A stretch of DNA of 64,000 nucleotides from Jannaschia helgolandensis (GCF_900109285.1 NZ_FNZQ01000005.1:1-64000), one strand, 5' to 3'. Shown: positions 7,842 through 16,358, counted from the first letter of the stretch. Notes: generated by a model from the sequence alone, not told the origin. A program made the numbers and translations.

Positions 7842-8178
7842 ATGACCAAGCAACAGAAAATCACCCTCAGCGCCTCGCGCGACATTCCCTTCAACAAGCT
7901 GATGCTGAGCCAGTCGAACGTGCGCCACGTCAAGGCGGGCGTGTCGATCGAGGAACTGGCCGAGGACATCCAGCGCGCGCCGCTGCACCCGCTCGACCAA
8001 TTCCGCGCCTTTCAGGCGATGCGCGAGAAGGGCCGGACCGAGGAGGAGATCGCCGCGGCCTTCTTCGTCTCGGCCAGCGTGGTCAAACAGCGTCTGAAGC
8101 TCGCCGCCGTGGCGCCCTCGCTGCTCGACGCCTATGCCGAGGAGGAGATGACGCTCGACCAGCTGATGGCCTTCACGG
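7842..8178 (+). pseudogene. ParB-like (ParB/Srx nuclease-fold) protein remnant
   Basis: The N-terminus MTKQQKITLSASRDIPFNKL, the QSNVRHVKAGVSIEELAEDI motif, and the later QRAPLHPLDQFRAFQAMREK and EEIAAAFFVSASVVKQRLKL (HTH) segments identify a plasmid ParB-like protein. Two defects are visible. The ~70 residues normally between SIEELAEDI and LAENIQRAPL, including the GxRRxxA nucleotide-binding box, are missing in frame, as if the similar LAEDI/LAENI-coding segments had recombined. The C-terminal part is cut off at about 8178 (MTLDQLMAFTV), where IS5-family sequence begins. Confidence 0.8.
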
Positions 8179-8179
8179 T

Positions 8180-8485
8180 CAGGCCAACCATGATGCGTGC
8201 AAAGACGCCCTTGTCGCTCCATCGCTTCCAGCGGTTATACAGAGTCTTGTGCGGACCGTATTCCGCAGGTGCATCGCGCCACCGCAACCCATTGCGATTG
8301 ATGAAGATAATCCCGCTCAGCACACGCCGGTCATCGACGCGCGGCTTACCGTGGGACTTCGGGAAATAGGGCTCAAGGCGCGCCATCTGCGCGTCGCTTA
8401 GCCAGAAGAGATAAGACATGAAACCGCTCGTTTTTCGAACCGTGAATCACGCCACACCTCGGAAATCAATGGGTCCTGACCTTAA
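8180..8485 (-). mobile_element. IS5-family (IS427-like) insertion sequence fragment
   Basis: The transposase N-terminus runs from the ATG at 8419: MSYLFWLSDAQMARLEPYFP, VDDRRVLSGIIFINRNGLRW, GPHKTLYNRWKRW. It is cut off after about 80 residues at the junction with parB. The outer end has TCAATGGGTCCTGACCTTA (plus strand, about 8467-8485), resembling the inverted repeats of this IS group. The rest of the element and the 3' part of parB are absent, so a deletion followed insertion. Confidence 0.75.
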
Positions 8486-8571
8486 GAGATCGGTTTAAGA
8501 ACCATGTCGGCGAGCGGCACCTGCTGTTCACCGATTTGATCCAGAGCTATGGCAATGAGTGGCGAAACTGA
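8486..8571 (+). other. C-terminal fragment of an unidentified gene
   Basis: Just beyond the IS end, a frame encodes DRFKNHVGERHLLFTDLIQS followed by YGNEWRN and a stop at 8571. It reads like the tail of a real protein cut off by the IS-associated deletion. I do not recognise the family. The remaining bases to 8657 show nothing. Confidence 0.35.
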
Positions 8572-8657
8572 TTTCGATCCCAAAATCACCGAAGCATCGG
8601 AGCGCGCAAATGTTCGCAGCGGCGAGGCTCAATTGAACACGTCTCACCCGGCGTCAG

Positions 8658-9605
8658 TCAGAACGCCCAATTGAAGCCGGTCGCCTCTTCAGATGCTGTC
8701 CACAGCCTTTCCATGACTGGCTTGTCATAGGCATGGGGGTTGAGTGTGCCACGGCCGACAGGTCCCACGAATTCCATCCTGCCCGTGGGACCATAAAGAG
8801 CGCGCTGTTCCAGCCCGTCCTCAGTGGCGCACATCACCTCGGGATAGGCACCCTTTTCAGCGGATTGCACCATAGGAGTGAGGGTCATGAGCCTGAAGAG
8901 CAGTTTGGTCAGCCAATTGCCGCTGGTGGCGATCAGCGACGTTGCCGAGGATCCCGGATGGCAGACGTAGACCTCGACGCCTTTGCCGGTTGAAGCGATG
9001 TGATCCTGCAACTCATAAGCAAACATCATCTGCGCGAGCTTGCTTTGGCTGTAGACAGGATTGGCGCTGTAATTTTTGTCCCAGTTCATATCATCGAACT
9101 GGATTGTTTTGATCCCCATGTTATAGCCGAGGCTGGCGACAACGACGATCCGGCCCGTTGACTTCTCAATACGGTCAAACAGCATACCGCATAGCAGGAA
9201 ATGACCGTAATGGTTGGTGCCAAGCTGGCTTTCAAAACCGTCCTCGGTGAGCTTCTGGGTCGGCACCTGCGCGATGGCGGCGTTGCAAATGAGAGCGTCG
9301 ATTCGGGACACAGATATTAAAGTCTCTGCCGCAGCTGCGCGTACGCTGGCGAGCGACGCAAGGTCCATGCGAATGAAGCTGACATCGGCGTCTGTCCCGA
9401 ACTCGGTCTTCAGGTCCGCGACTGCCGCTTGCGACTTCTCGGCCGAGCGGTTCAGCATGACAACCCTGGCTCCCTTGCTCAGCAGAATTCGTGCCGCTTG
9501 AAATCCAGCGCCCGCGTTGGCCCCCGTTATAAGGTAGGTCTTGCCCTTTAGGTCGCCGAGGCGCTCCGGGGTCCAGCCATTGGGGCCGAATTTCGTGTCC
9601 GTCAT
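8658..9605 (-). CDS. Short-chain dehydrogenase/reductase
   Basis: This 315-residue SDR has TYLITGANAGAGFQAARIL with the TGxxxGxG cofactor motif near residue 25, ICNAAIAQV in place of the usual NNAG, a catalytic Ser in VVVASLGYN, and YSQSK as the YxxxK catalytic pair. It resembles retinol-dehydrogenase/oxidoreductase-like SDRs; the substrate is unknown. The ATG at 9605 follows GGAGAAAG. It is divergent from an AraC-type regulator across 164 bp that contain a CTTGAT/ATCAAG inverted repeat, so that regulator probably controls it. Confidence 0.85.
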   Translation of the reverse strand: MTDTKFGPNGWTPERLGDLKGKTYLITGANAGAGFQAARILLSKGARVVMLNRSAEKSQAAVADLKTEFGTDADVSFIRMDLASLASVRAAAAETLISVSRIDALICNAAIAQVPTQKLTEDGFESQLGTNHYGHFLLCGMLFDRIEKSTGRIVVVASLGYNMGIKTIQFDDMNWDKNYSANPVYSQSKLAQMMFAYELQDHIASTGKGVEVYVCHPGSSATSLIATSGNWLTKLLFRLMTLTPMVQSAEKGAYPEVMCATEDGLEQRALYGPTGRMEFVGPVGRGTLNPHAYDKPVMERLWTASEEATGFNWAF

Positions 9606-9702
9606 TGTCTTTCTCCATTTGGATGCGGCAAAGACGCCGCGCAACCTTCCTTCTTGGGACTGCAGATAAGTCTCATCCGCGCAGTGAAATAGATGATATC
9701 GT

Positions 9703-9729
9703 CTTGATTACTTGCCTGATTGTATCAAG
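9703..9729. promoter_or_regulatory. Inverted repeat in the SDR/AraC divergent intergenic region
   Basis: CTTGAT (9703-9708) and ATCAAG (9724-9729) are separated by 15 bp between two divergent genes. The spacing is wrong for an FNR box. It could be an AraC-family site. This rests only on position and symmetry. Confidence 0.35.
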
Positions 9730-9769
9730 GTGGTTGCGAAAGCTGATCTGAAGCCATGAGACTGCCCCC

Positions 9770-10663
9770 ATGAGCAAAAACGAAATCAAGCAACTCATCG
9801 CGCGCCGGACTGAGAAAGACGGCCTGACAGACACTGGCATCGCAGGCGTGCGTACGTTTCGGGCCACCCAGGCAATTCCATGCGTCCCGGCTGTCTATGA
9901 CCCTTGCGTTGTGGCCATTGTCAGTGGCGCAAAAGAAGCCGTTCTGGATGGACACAGATATGTTTATGACGACAGCCAATACCTGTGCTGCCCAATGTCG
10001 ATGCCGGTCAAGGCCGGTACACCTAATGCGTCATCCGAAAATCCACTTTATGGCGTCTTCGTCTCACTCGATCCGCACGCGATGTCCCAACTGGCGCTGG
10101 AGATGGAAAACGCCGGGGGAGTTTTGCCTACCGCCGTGGGAGAATTGCGCGCACAGGGGATTAGACTGTCAAAGTGGGATGATGGCTTCACTGAAGCGCT
10201 GCTGCGATTACTACATCTCGGGGCCAGCCACACCGATACCGCGGTCCTTGGCGAGGCACGGTTGCGAGAGTTGTACTATGCAATCCTCAAGGGCGAGGCA
10301 GGTAAATCTGCGCGACAGGCCTTCGGTGCAGGCAACGCCATCGCACGTTCCATCGCGCATGTGTCGTCCCATCTGGATGAACCGATCTCGATTGATGACA
10401 TGGCGACCCGCGCAGGCATGAGCCGCGCTGTGTTTCATCGCAGGTTCAAACAGGTAACGACGATGGCCCCTATTCAGTTCGTAAAGTCGATGCGCCTCAA
10501 CAACGCCGCGATGAAGATTGCCAGTGGCATGACTGTGAACGAAGCGGCAATTGACGTCGGATACGTCAGCCCGTCTCAGTTCAGCCGAGAGTTTAAACGC
10601 ATGTATGGGCAGTCGCCGCGACAATGGAGCGAGGGCAACCAACTTCCGGTAGGAGTTGCTTGA
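9770..10663 (+). CDS. AraC-family transcriptional regulator
   Basis: This 297-residue protein has an AraC_N-type cupin sensor domain in the N-terminal half (ACVVAIVSGAK-like segment PCVVAIVSGAKEAVLDGHRY; PMSMPVKAGTPNASSENPLY). The C-terminal double helix-turn-helix includes ISIDDMATRAGMSRAVFHRR and VNEAAIDVGYVSPSQFSREF. The family with this N-terminal domain often controls an adjacent oxidoreductase, which matches the divergent SDR gene. The inducer is unknown. The gene is intact and followed by the convergent LysR gene 27 bp later. Confidence 0.88.
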   Translation: MSKNEIKQLIARRTEKDGLTDTGIAGVRTFRATQAIPCVPAVYDPCVVAIVSGAKEAVLDGHRYVYDDSQYLCCPMSMPVKAGTPNASSENPLYGVFVSLDPHAMSQLALEMENAGGVLPTAVGELRAQGIRLSKWDDGFTEALLRLLHLGASHTDTAVLGEARLRELYYAILKGEAGKSARQAFGAGNAIARSIAHVSSHLDEPISIDDMATRAGMSRAVFHRRFKQVTTMAPIQFVKSMRLNNAAMKIASGMTVNEAAIDVGYVSPSQFSREFKRMYGQSPRQWSEGNQLPVGVA

Positions 10664-10690
10664 AGCCGTGCAGGCAGCTTTGCTTCGTCG

Positions 10691-11575
10691 TTAGCGACCA
10701 AGCGCATCAGCGAGAAACCGGACGAAAAGCAAGGTCAGCGTTTCACGCCGTGAGGAATCAGGCCAGACGGCATGCAGGTCGATGTCGCCCAATCGCCACT
10801 TCGGCAGAAGCCGGACAAGCGAACCGGATGCTACGCCCCGCGCCGCCAGGTTTTCCGGCAGGACAGATGCTCCCACGTCTTGCATGGCGAAGTGGTAAAG
10901 GGCGTTGGCGCTGTCGACCTCGATCTGCGATCTCCCCGTGACGCTTTCGGTCTCACCCTTGTCGGATGTCAGTTCTATCGTGTCGGACCGTTGCTGGTAT
11001 CTGATCCAGTCCCAATCCTCCATATCAGCGGGTCGTGAGGGCACCGGGCGGGCGCTGGCGTATTCTGCACCCGCAACCAGCGCGCGAGGGATGATGCCCA
11101 GCTTGCGGGACATCATCGCACTGTCCGAAAGCGACCCCGCTTTTATCGCAAGATCGAGCCCGTTCTCGATGATCTCGACCCTGCGATCACTATAGAACAG
11201 AGACAGTGCCACGTTTGGATACCGCTTGATGAACGCTGCCATGGCAGTCGAAAGATCCGATGTAGACAGGAACGCCGGGATGGACACACGAAGCGCGCCT
11301 ACAGGATCCTGCATGGTCGCGTTGATTTCGTTCAATCCCGCCTCCGCACTTCGCAACATCTGGGTGACGTGCATATAGAGCGCCCTGCCTTCGCCGGTCA
11401 GCGCGAGCTTGCGAGTTGTCCGATAGAGCAGCGTCGTGCCCAAATGGTTCTCCAGATCGGTGATCGTCTGACTGACGCGAGAGGGGGCCACACCGATATC
11501 CTGTGCCGCAGCCCGGAATGACCCTTTGTCGACCACGCGGGCGAAGACGGCCATGTGTTTAAGGTGGTCGATCAT
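10691..11575 (-). CDS. LysR-family transcriptional regulator
   Basis: This 294-residue LysR protein has an N-terminal HTH (MAVFARVVDKGSFRAAAQDI, SRVSQTITDLENHLGTTLLY) and a C-terminal effector domain typical of the DsdA/ArgP-unlike group that often controls SDR or quinone-oxidoreductase genes. The ATG at 11575 was chosen because it starts MIDHLKHMAVF, the normal LysR N-terminus; the open frame extends to 11656 without family similarity. It is divergent from a DUF2218 gene across about 96 bp, a probable target. Confidence 0.87.
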   Translation of the reverse strand: MIDHLKHMAVFARVVDKGSFRAAAQDIGVAPSRVSQTITDLENHLGTTLLYRTTRKLALTGEGRALYMHVTQMLRSAEAGLNEINATMQDPVGALRVSIPAFLSTSDLSTAMAAFIKRYPNVALSLFYSDRRVEIIENGLDLAIKAGSLSDSAMMSRKLGIIPRALVAGAEYASARPVPSRPADMEDWDWIRYQQRSDTIELTSDKGETESVTGRSQIEVDSANALYHFAMQDVGASVLPENLAARGVASGSLVRLLPKWRLGDIDLHAVWPDSSRRETLTLLFVRFLADALGR

Positions 11576-11671
11576 TGTTCTGCATTTCAGAATTATAAAA
11601 TCAGCATTCATCAGATATTCGAAATCGCTCCAAGTGGATAGATGTCGCTTCAACAATCACGGAGCGACCCG

Positions 11672-11947
11672 ATGAACACACAGGCGACATTCAAGACAAG
11701 CAAGGCGCAACGGTATCTCGGCACGCTCTGCAAGCATTTCGGTCATAAGGTTCCTGTGCAAATGGATGGCGACCGTGGCCGGATCGAGTTGCCGTTTGGC
11801 CAGTGTGAGCTAGCCGCAAGTGACGACGCACTGCAGATCGAGGTGTCGGCCGAAACGAAGGGTAACCTCGACAAGGCAGCGCGGGTCATTGCCAACCATC
11901 TTGAACGCTTTGCCTTCCGCGAGAACCCGCAAATCGAATGGCATTGA
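11672..11947 (+). CDS. DUF2218 family protein
   Basis: This 91-residue protein is typical of DUF2218: KAQRYLGTLCKHFGHKVPVQ followed by GRIELPFGQCELAA and a closing HLERFAFRENPQIEWH. The function of the family is not established; members often lie near siderophore, oxidoreductase or LysR genes. I start at the ATG at 11672 (MNTQATFKTS) with GGAG about 11 bases upstream. An in-frame ATG at 11642 is possible. It is divergent from the LysR gene. Confidence 0.8.
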   Translation: MNTQATFKTSKAQRYLGTLCKHFGHKVPVQMDGDRGRIELPFGQCELAASDDALQIEVSAETKGNLDKAARVIANHLERFAFRENPQIEWH

Positions 11948-11998
11948 GCAACCTCACACGCCCCTCCGCAGCACCCATCTCCTGTCAATGGAGCGCTA

Positions 11999-12259
11999 CA
12001 TGACACTGAAAACACTTATGGCATCTGCGTCATCGCAGATGACGACCTCGTCGCTGTCCACGCCCGGTATGAAGACGTCGGCACCACACCGGCCACCGGC
12101 TTCGACGTCTTCCGCATCGAGAACCGCAAGTTCGCCAGGCATTGGGACGTCATCGCGCCGATGCCAGGCCCGGATGCAGCGCGTAACGAAGCAGGGCAAA
12201 ATCTGATCGAACCCGGCTCCGCATTCCGCCCCGGAGCCCCAAACAGGAGCAAACAATGA
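11999..12259 (+). pseudogene. SnoaL/NTF2-like protein, C-terminal fragment
   Basis: The frame from about 11999 encodes YGICVIADDDLVAVHARYED, then FDVFRIENRKFARHWDVIAP and MPGPDAARNE, ending at the TGA 12257-12259. VAVHARxxD, FDVFRxExxK and HWDVI are hallmarks of the C-terminal half of SnoaL-like polyketide-cyclase-fold proteins. No start codon or N-terminal half precedes it, so the gene is truncated. Its stop overlaps the ATG of the next SnoaL-like gene (ATGA), which shows they were once an operon. Confidence 0.65.
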
Positions 12260-12747
12260 ACCGCAGAACCCTTATCACGACATCGCTTGGCGCATCGCTG
12301 GCGATCATCCTGGGAACACATGCAGGAGCACAGGAAATGGACGAACAGACACAAGCATCCTTCGACACCGTAATGGCCTTCATGGGCGCGATGGGATCGG
12401 GCGACATGGAAACGATGAGCAGCCTGATGGCCGATGACATGGTCTGGCACAACGAAGGCGACGAAAGCCTGCCCTGGATCGGCGAGACCCGTGGCAAGGA
12501 GAATATCTTCGAATTCCTCGGCATATTCTCCGAAAACCTGCAAACGACCAAATGGGAAAACACAGACGCCTTCGCCTCGGGTGACACGGTGGCCGTGTTC
12601 GGTGTGATGAACGCCATCACCACCCGGTCAGGCAAGGAGACGGGAGACTTCTCCTTCGCGCTACGCGCCAAGGTCCGCGATGGTCAGGTGGTGCTGTGGC
12701 ACTGGTTCGAGGACAGCTTTGCCGTCAGCCAAGCTTATCACGGCTGA
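12256..12747 (+). CDS. Exported SnoaL-like (NTF2-fold) protein
   Basis: This 163-residue protein has a signal peptide (MNRRTLITTSLGASLAIILG, cut near HAGAQE), then an NTF2-like fold with VMAFMGAMGSGDMETMSSLM, MADDMVWHNEGDESLPWIGE and a C-terminal VVLWHWFEDSFAVSQAY. The family includes cyclases, isomerases and ligand-binding proteins; no reaction can be assigned. The twin Arg near the N-terminus is not followed by a full Tat motif. The start overlaps the stop of the upstream SnoaL-like remnant. Export to the periplasm is unusual for this mostly cytoplasmic family. Confidence 0.75.
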   Translation: MNRRTLITTSLGASLAIILGTHAGAQEMDEQTQASFDTVMAFMGAMGSGDMETMSSLMADDMVWHNEGDESLPWIGETRGKENIFEFLGIFSENLQTTKWENTDAFASGDTVAVFGVMNAITTRSGKETGDFSFALRAKVRDGQVVLWHWFEDSFAVSQAYHG

Positions 12748-12818
12748 CCCAGACCCAGTGGCATGGCCGGTGCCGACGCCCGGCCATGCAATCACCAACC
12801 AAGGAAGGCGCGCGTGCA

Positions 12819-13190
12819 ATGACCTATGCAATCACCGCCGTTTCGGGCCAACTCGGCCGGGAAATCGCCCTGAAATCAATTGACAAGCTTGGGGTCAAAG
12901 ATGTCGTGGGCCTGGCCCGCACGCCGCATCATGTTAAGGACCTCGGTATCAAAGTTCGCCCCGGTGACTATGACAAACCGGAAGAGCTTCGGGCGTCGTT
13001 GCAGGGCATCGATGCGCTTGTCCTGGTGTCCGGCATGGCCGCCCCCGAAGACCGTATTCAGCAGCATCGCAACGTGATTGAATCTGCCAAGGCCGAGCAA
13101 ACCGGGGCGGTTTCCGAAGATCGCAGAAAAGGGTCATGGCCCCGCGTCGGGGGCCATGACGGTTCGCGATCAGTTATCGTTCATCATTGA
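12819..13190 (+). pseudogene. NmrA-like/NAD(P)-binding protein, C-terminally truncated
   Basis: MTYAITAVSGQLGREIALKS has the Rossmann GxxGxxG-type start. VVGLARTPHHVKDLGIKVRP, GDYDKPEELRASLQGIDALV and LVSGMAAPEDRIQQHRNVIE match QorB/NmrA-type quinone reductases over about 95 residues. Similarity stops near 13100 (IESAKAE) and the frame runs on into unrelated sequence, overlapping the convergent EF-hand gene. About 190 C-terminal residues are gone. An in-frame ATG at 12819 follows AAGGAAGG. Confidence 0.7.
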
Positions 13191-13751
13191 ATCGTTGCTC
13201 GTGTCCTGGTCGACGCCGCCTCGCATGCTCTGCATCCGCGTCATAACATCTGCGGGGGCAGTCATTTCCCCGGCGGTCACGATCCCGTCACCGTCTGCGT
13301 CGAGATACTGGAACCGATCCACCATCGTTTCGCGGATCATCGCGCTGTGCAGTGTCTCGAATTCACTGATGGAAAGAGACCCGTCGCCATCGGCGTCGAA
13401 TTCTCCGAGCTTGGCCAGCAGGCCGGTGCGCAGTTCCTCGGGCGAAACGGTGCCGTCGCCATCTGTGTCGAAGGCCAGCATCATGGACATGGGGCCCATA
13501 CCGCCCATCATGCCGCCACCCATTTTTTGCATATGGGCCATCATCCCTGACATACCGCCTTGGCCGCCCATCATGCCGGACATGCCACCTTGGCCGCCCA
13601 TCATGCCAGAAGCCGCACCTTGCTGCATCACACCACCGCCCTGTCTGGCGCCAGTCTGCCCCCCGTGCTTTTGATCGGCATCGGCGAAGGCGGCTCCGCC
13701 GAATGCGACGCCGACCAGAATACCTGCTGTAAGAAGTGTTTTGCGAACCAT
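13170..13751 (-). CDS. Exported EF-hand protein with Met/Gly-rich repeats
   Basis: This 193-residue protein begins with a signal peptide (MVRKTLLTAGILVGVAFGGA). A low-complexity Met/Gly/Gln segment follows, with two direct MMGGQGGMSG copies and then MMAHMQKMGGGMMGGMG. Three EF-hand loops come next: DTDGDGTVSPEE, DADGDGSLSISE and DADGDGIVTAGE. EF-hands bind Ca2+; Met-rich periplasmic repeats often bind Cu(I) or Ag(I), which is inference here. The ATG at 13751 follows AGGAGA. It is divergent from an OmpR-type regulator across 171 bp and is its likely target. Confidence 0.8.
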   Translation of the reverse strand: MVRKTLLTAGILVGVAFGGAAFADADQKHGGQTGARQGGGVMQQGAASGMMGGQGGMSGMMGGQGGMSGMMAHMQKMGGGMMGGMGPMSMMLAFDTDGDGTVSPEELRTGLLAKLGEFDADGDGSLSISEFETLHSAMIRETMVDRFQYLDADGDGIVTAGEMTAPADVMTRMQSMRGGVDQDTSNDSMMNDN

Positions 13752-13922
13752 GATATGTTCTCCTTTCGGGTTTGTGACGTATTGAACATGGAGAGCGATA
13801 AGCCGTCTTGAAACGCAGGTGAATGAAGGATTTGTAACGCTTTGTCGTAACGGGGCGCGTGGTTACACTTCGCGACAAATCTTTTGGAGATAGGTCCCGC
13901 CGAACCCGGTAAAGGACATCCC

Positions 13923-14645
13923 ATGACCGATTTGCCGCATATTCTTGTCGTAGACGATCACCGCGAAATCCGTGATGCCGTTACGCGTTATCTTGAACGC
14001 AACGGGATGCGGGCGACTGCGGCGTGCGACGCAGTCGACATGGATGCCAAACTGGCCAAGGGCCAGTTCGATCTGATCGTTCTGGACGTTATGATGCCGG
14101 GCGAGGACGGGCTGTCAGTCTGTCGCCGCCTGTCGGCCAATGGGACATCGCCAATTTTGATGCTGACTGCATTGGGCGAGGAGACGGATCGCATCGTCGG
14201 GCTGGAAATCGGTGCCGACGACTACCTGGCCAAACCTTTCAACCCGCGTGAGTTGCTGGCGCGGATAAAGGCAATCCTGCGCCGCGCGTCCCGGCCCGAA
14301 CCCTATGCCGGCGCGCTTTCGGGCCGCCGTATCCGTTTCTCGCAATGGACACTGGATACCGATCAGAGAAGCCTGACAGGCGAAAACGGCCGCAAGGTCG
14401 ACCTGACAGGCGCAGAGCTCAAGCTGCTGACCGTGCTGCTGGAGCGTCCTCGGCTGGTGCTTAACCGCGACGAATTGCTGGACCTGACTGCCGGTCGCTC
14501 GGGCTCGGCTCTCGACCGGACCATCGATAACCAGATCAGCCGTCTGCGCCGCAAGATAGAAAGTGACCCATCCCGCCCCCAGCTTATCGCAACGGTGCGC
14601 GGGGGCGGCTATTGCTTCGCTGCCGACGTGCAGGAAGAGGAATGA
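13923..14645 (+). CDS. OmpR-family response regulator
   Basis: This 240-residue protein has an N-terminal receiver (ILVVDDHREIRDAV, phosphoacceptor Asp55 in LIVLDVMMPGEDG, the TALGEET switch region, and the KPF Lys motif) and a C-terminal winged helix (LTGAELKLLTVLLERPRLVL, RTIDNQISRLRRKIESDPSR, TVRGGGYCF). The ATG at 13923 is the first that gives a receiver N-terminus; upstream bases GTAAAGGA may serve as ribosome binding site. Its stop overlaps the start of the kinase gene (ATGA). With the kinase and SHOCT genes it forms an operon facing the EF-hand gene. Confidence 0.9.
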   Translation: MTDLPHILVVDDHREIRDAVTRYLERNGMRATAACDAVDMDAKLAKGQFDLIVLDVMMPGEDGLSVCRRLSANGTSPILMLTALGEETDRIVGLEIGADDYLAKPFNPRELLARIKAILRRASRPEPYAGALSGRRIRFSQWTLDTDQRSLTGENGRKVDLTGAELKLLTVLLERPRLVLNRDELLDLTAGRSGSALDRTIDNQISRLRRKIESDPSRPQLIATVRGGGYCFAADVQEEE

Positions 14646-16051
14646 TGCGCGTCCTTTTCGACAGTCTGCGCGGTCAACTCGTCCTGCTGATCGTCTTGGC
14701 ACTGGTCGTGGCGCAGGCGGTAAGTCTGTGGTTGTTCGTCGACGAGCGCAGTCAAGCCGTCCGCACCGCGCTTTGGTTCGAAGTGGCGGGCCGGGCCGCA
14801 AATGTCGCTCTGCTTCTGGAAGAAGCGCCCGAAGACCTGCATTCGGCGATCCTGACAGCAGCCGACTCGCCGCTGGTGCGGTTCGCGTTGTCGGAAACAC
14901 CTGTCGTTGCTCAGGACGACCGTGCTGTTGGCGGCGCGGTCGAGGCTCGGGTGCGCGGCCTTATGGGCGGCATACCGGGTCGCGAGGTCCGGGTGAAACT
15001 GAATGTAGTCGATCAGAGTATTCCTCCGCCGATGGCGGGTGCCGGACCGGAAATGGTGCAGATGCACATGGCGATGATGCAGGGTCAACTGTCGGCAATC
15101 GAGATGCAGTTGGCCATCGCGCTGGCGGATGGCCCCTGGTTGAATGTCGTCACCCGGTACGAACGACCGCCGCTGCAATGGCCGGTCGCGTCGATCTTGA
15201 GTTTCGTTACCACCGCGGCCATCATCCTGGTTACCGTCTGCTGGTTTTTGCTGACTCGCCTGACAGGTCCTTTGCTGCGTGTTTCGCGTGCCGCCGAAAA
15301 ACTGGGCCGGGGTGAGGATGTATCACCCCTTCCGGCACATGGGCCTGCCGAAGTGCGGGATCTGACCCAGACCTTCAACCGGATGCAGGACAGGCTGACA
15401 CGATTTGTCAGCGACCGGACCCGGCTGCTGGCTGCGCTCGGGCACGACCTGCGCTCGCCGTTGACCGCGCTGCGTGTCCGCGCCGAAATGGTCGACGAAC
15501 AGGAAACGCGCGAAGCCCTTGTCTCGTCAATCGAGGAGATGCGGGAAATGGTGGACGCGACGCTGGCCTTCGCGCGCGGCGTCGCGACGTCCGAACCCTA
15601 TGAGCCGGTCGATCTGCAACAGTTTCTGGAGAGATTGCGCACCGACATGCTGGACGGCTTTGAACTGGTGCCATCTGCGCCTGTGCAAGTGCGTCTGCGC
15701 CCGCAAGCCTTGCGCCGCGCCCTGCGCAACATCCTCGATAACGCCGTGCGCTATGGCGGAGGCGCGCGTGTCAGCTATGGTCAGGAGGACGATCACGCGG
15801 TCATCCGCATACGCGACGAAGGCCCCGGAATCCCTGAACCCGAGCTGGATCAGGTGTTCGAGCCGTTCTTCCGGCTGGAAAAATCCCGCTCGCGGGAAAC
15901 CGGAGGCTCCGGTCTGGGCCTATCCATTGCGCGGACATTGTTGCGTGCGCATGGCGGTGATGTCCGCCTGTCGAACCACCCCGAAGGCGGCCTTTTGGCG
16001 GAAGTGACACTTCCGCTTCATCCGCGACCCCAACCAAACGAAGGTGACTGA
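14642..16051 (+). CDS. Membrane sensor histidine kinase with Met-rich sensor loop
   Basis: This 469-residue kinase has TM1 at about residues 10-33, a periplasmic domain at about 34-180, TM2 at about 183-205, a HAMP segment, HisKA with His268 in LGHDLRSPLTALR, and an HATPase domain (NILDNAVRYG, DEGPGIPEPE, GGSGLGLSIA). The periplasmic loop has an unusual cluster at residues 131-155 with seven Met and one His (core EMVQMHMAMMQGQ), a plausible soft-metal site. The start ATG overlaps the regulator stop. Together with the Met-rich EF-hand protein this suggests a metal-responsive system, though the signal is inferred. Confidence 0.88.
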   Translation: MMRVLFDSLRGQLVLLIVLALVVAQAVSLWLFVDERSQAVRTALWFEVAGRAANVALLLEEAPEDLHSAILTAADSPLVRFALSETPVVAQDDRAVGGAVEARVRGLMGGIPGREVRVKLNVVDQSIPPPMAGAGPEMVQMHMAMMQGQLSAIEMQLAIALADGPWLNVVTRYERPPLQWPVASILSFVTTAAIILVTVCWFLLTRLTGPLLRVSRAAEKLGRGEDVSPLPAHGPAEVRDLTQTFNRMQDRLTRFVSDRTRLLAALGHDLRSPLTALRVRAEMVDEQETREALVSSIEEMREMVDATLAFARGVATSEPYEPVDLQQFLERLRTDMLDGFELVPSAPVQVRLRPQALRRALRNILDNAVRYGGGARVSYGQEDDHAVIRIRDEGPGIPEPELDQVFEPFFRLEKSRSRETGGSGLGLSIARTLLRAHGGDVRLSNHPEGGLLAEVTLPLHPRPQPNEGD

Positions 16052-16052
16052 C

Positions 16053-16358
16053 ATGAGTAAATACATGATACCAACCACGATGGCGGCTTTTGCAACGGCT
16101 GCCACTCCCGGATTGGCCGATACCGGCAATGGGTTCAGCCATATGTGGGGTGCCGGTTATGGCATGACAGGCGGGCTGATGATGGTGCTGTTCTGGGGCG
16201 TGATCATCGGGATCATCGTTCTGGCTGTGCGCGGCTTATCCGGGCGCAGTTCAACCGGAAATACGCCGACCGCACAGGATATTCTGCGCGACCGCTATGC
16301 GCGGGGCGAGATCGACGAAGATGAGTTCGAGCGCCGCAAGGCCAAACTCGATATGTGA
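16053..16358 (+). CDS. Small membrane protein with SHOCT domain
   Basis: This 101-residue protein has a hydrophobic N-terminus (PTTMAAFATAATPGLA) that could be a signal peptide and one strong TM segment (LMMVLFWGVIIGIIVLAV). The C-terminal SHOCT motif reads DILRDRYARGEIDEDEFERR. SHOCT domains are short oligomerisation tails of unknown role. A Met/Trp/Gly stretch (HMWGAGYGMTGGLMM) precedes the TM helix. I start at the ATG at 16053, one base after the kinase stop; a GTG at 16044 is possible. It is the third gene of the two-component operon. Confidence 0.8.
   Translation: MSKYMIPTTMAAFATAATPGLADTGNGFSHMWGAGYGMTGGLMMVLFWGVIIGIIVLAVRGLSGRSSTGNTPTAQDILRDRYARGEIDEDEFERRKAKLDM

Noticed and set aside
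9703-9729. An additional FNR box
   Set aside because: The half-sites are CTTGAT and ATCAAG, but the 15-bp spacing is incompatible with the 4-bp spacing of an FNR dimer site.
13545-13615. CRISPR-like or minisatellite repeat
   Set aside because: The ~30-bp repeated DNA is simply the code for the two MMGGQGGMSG protein repeats, with no spacers.
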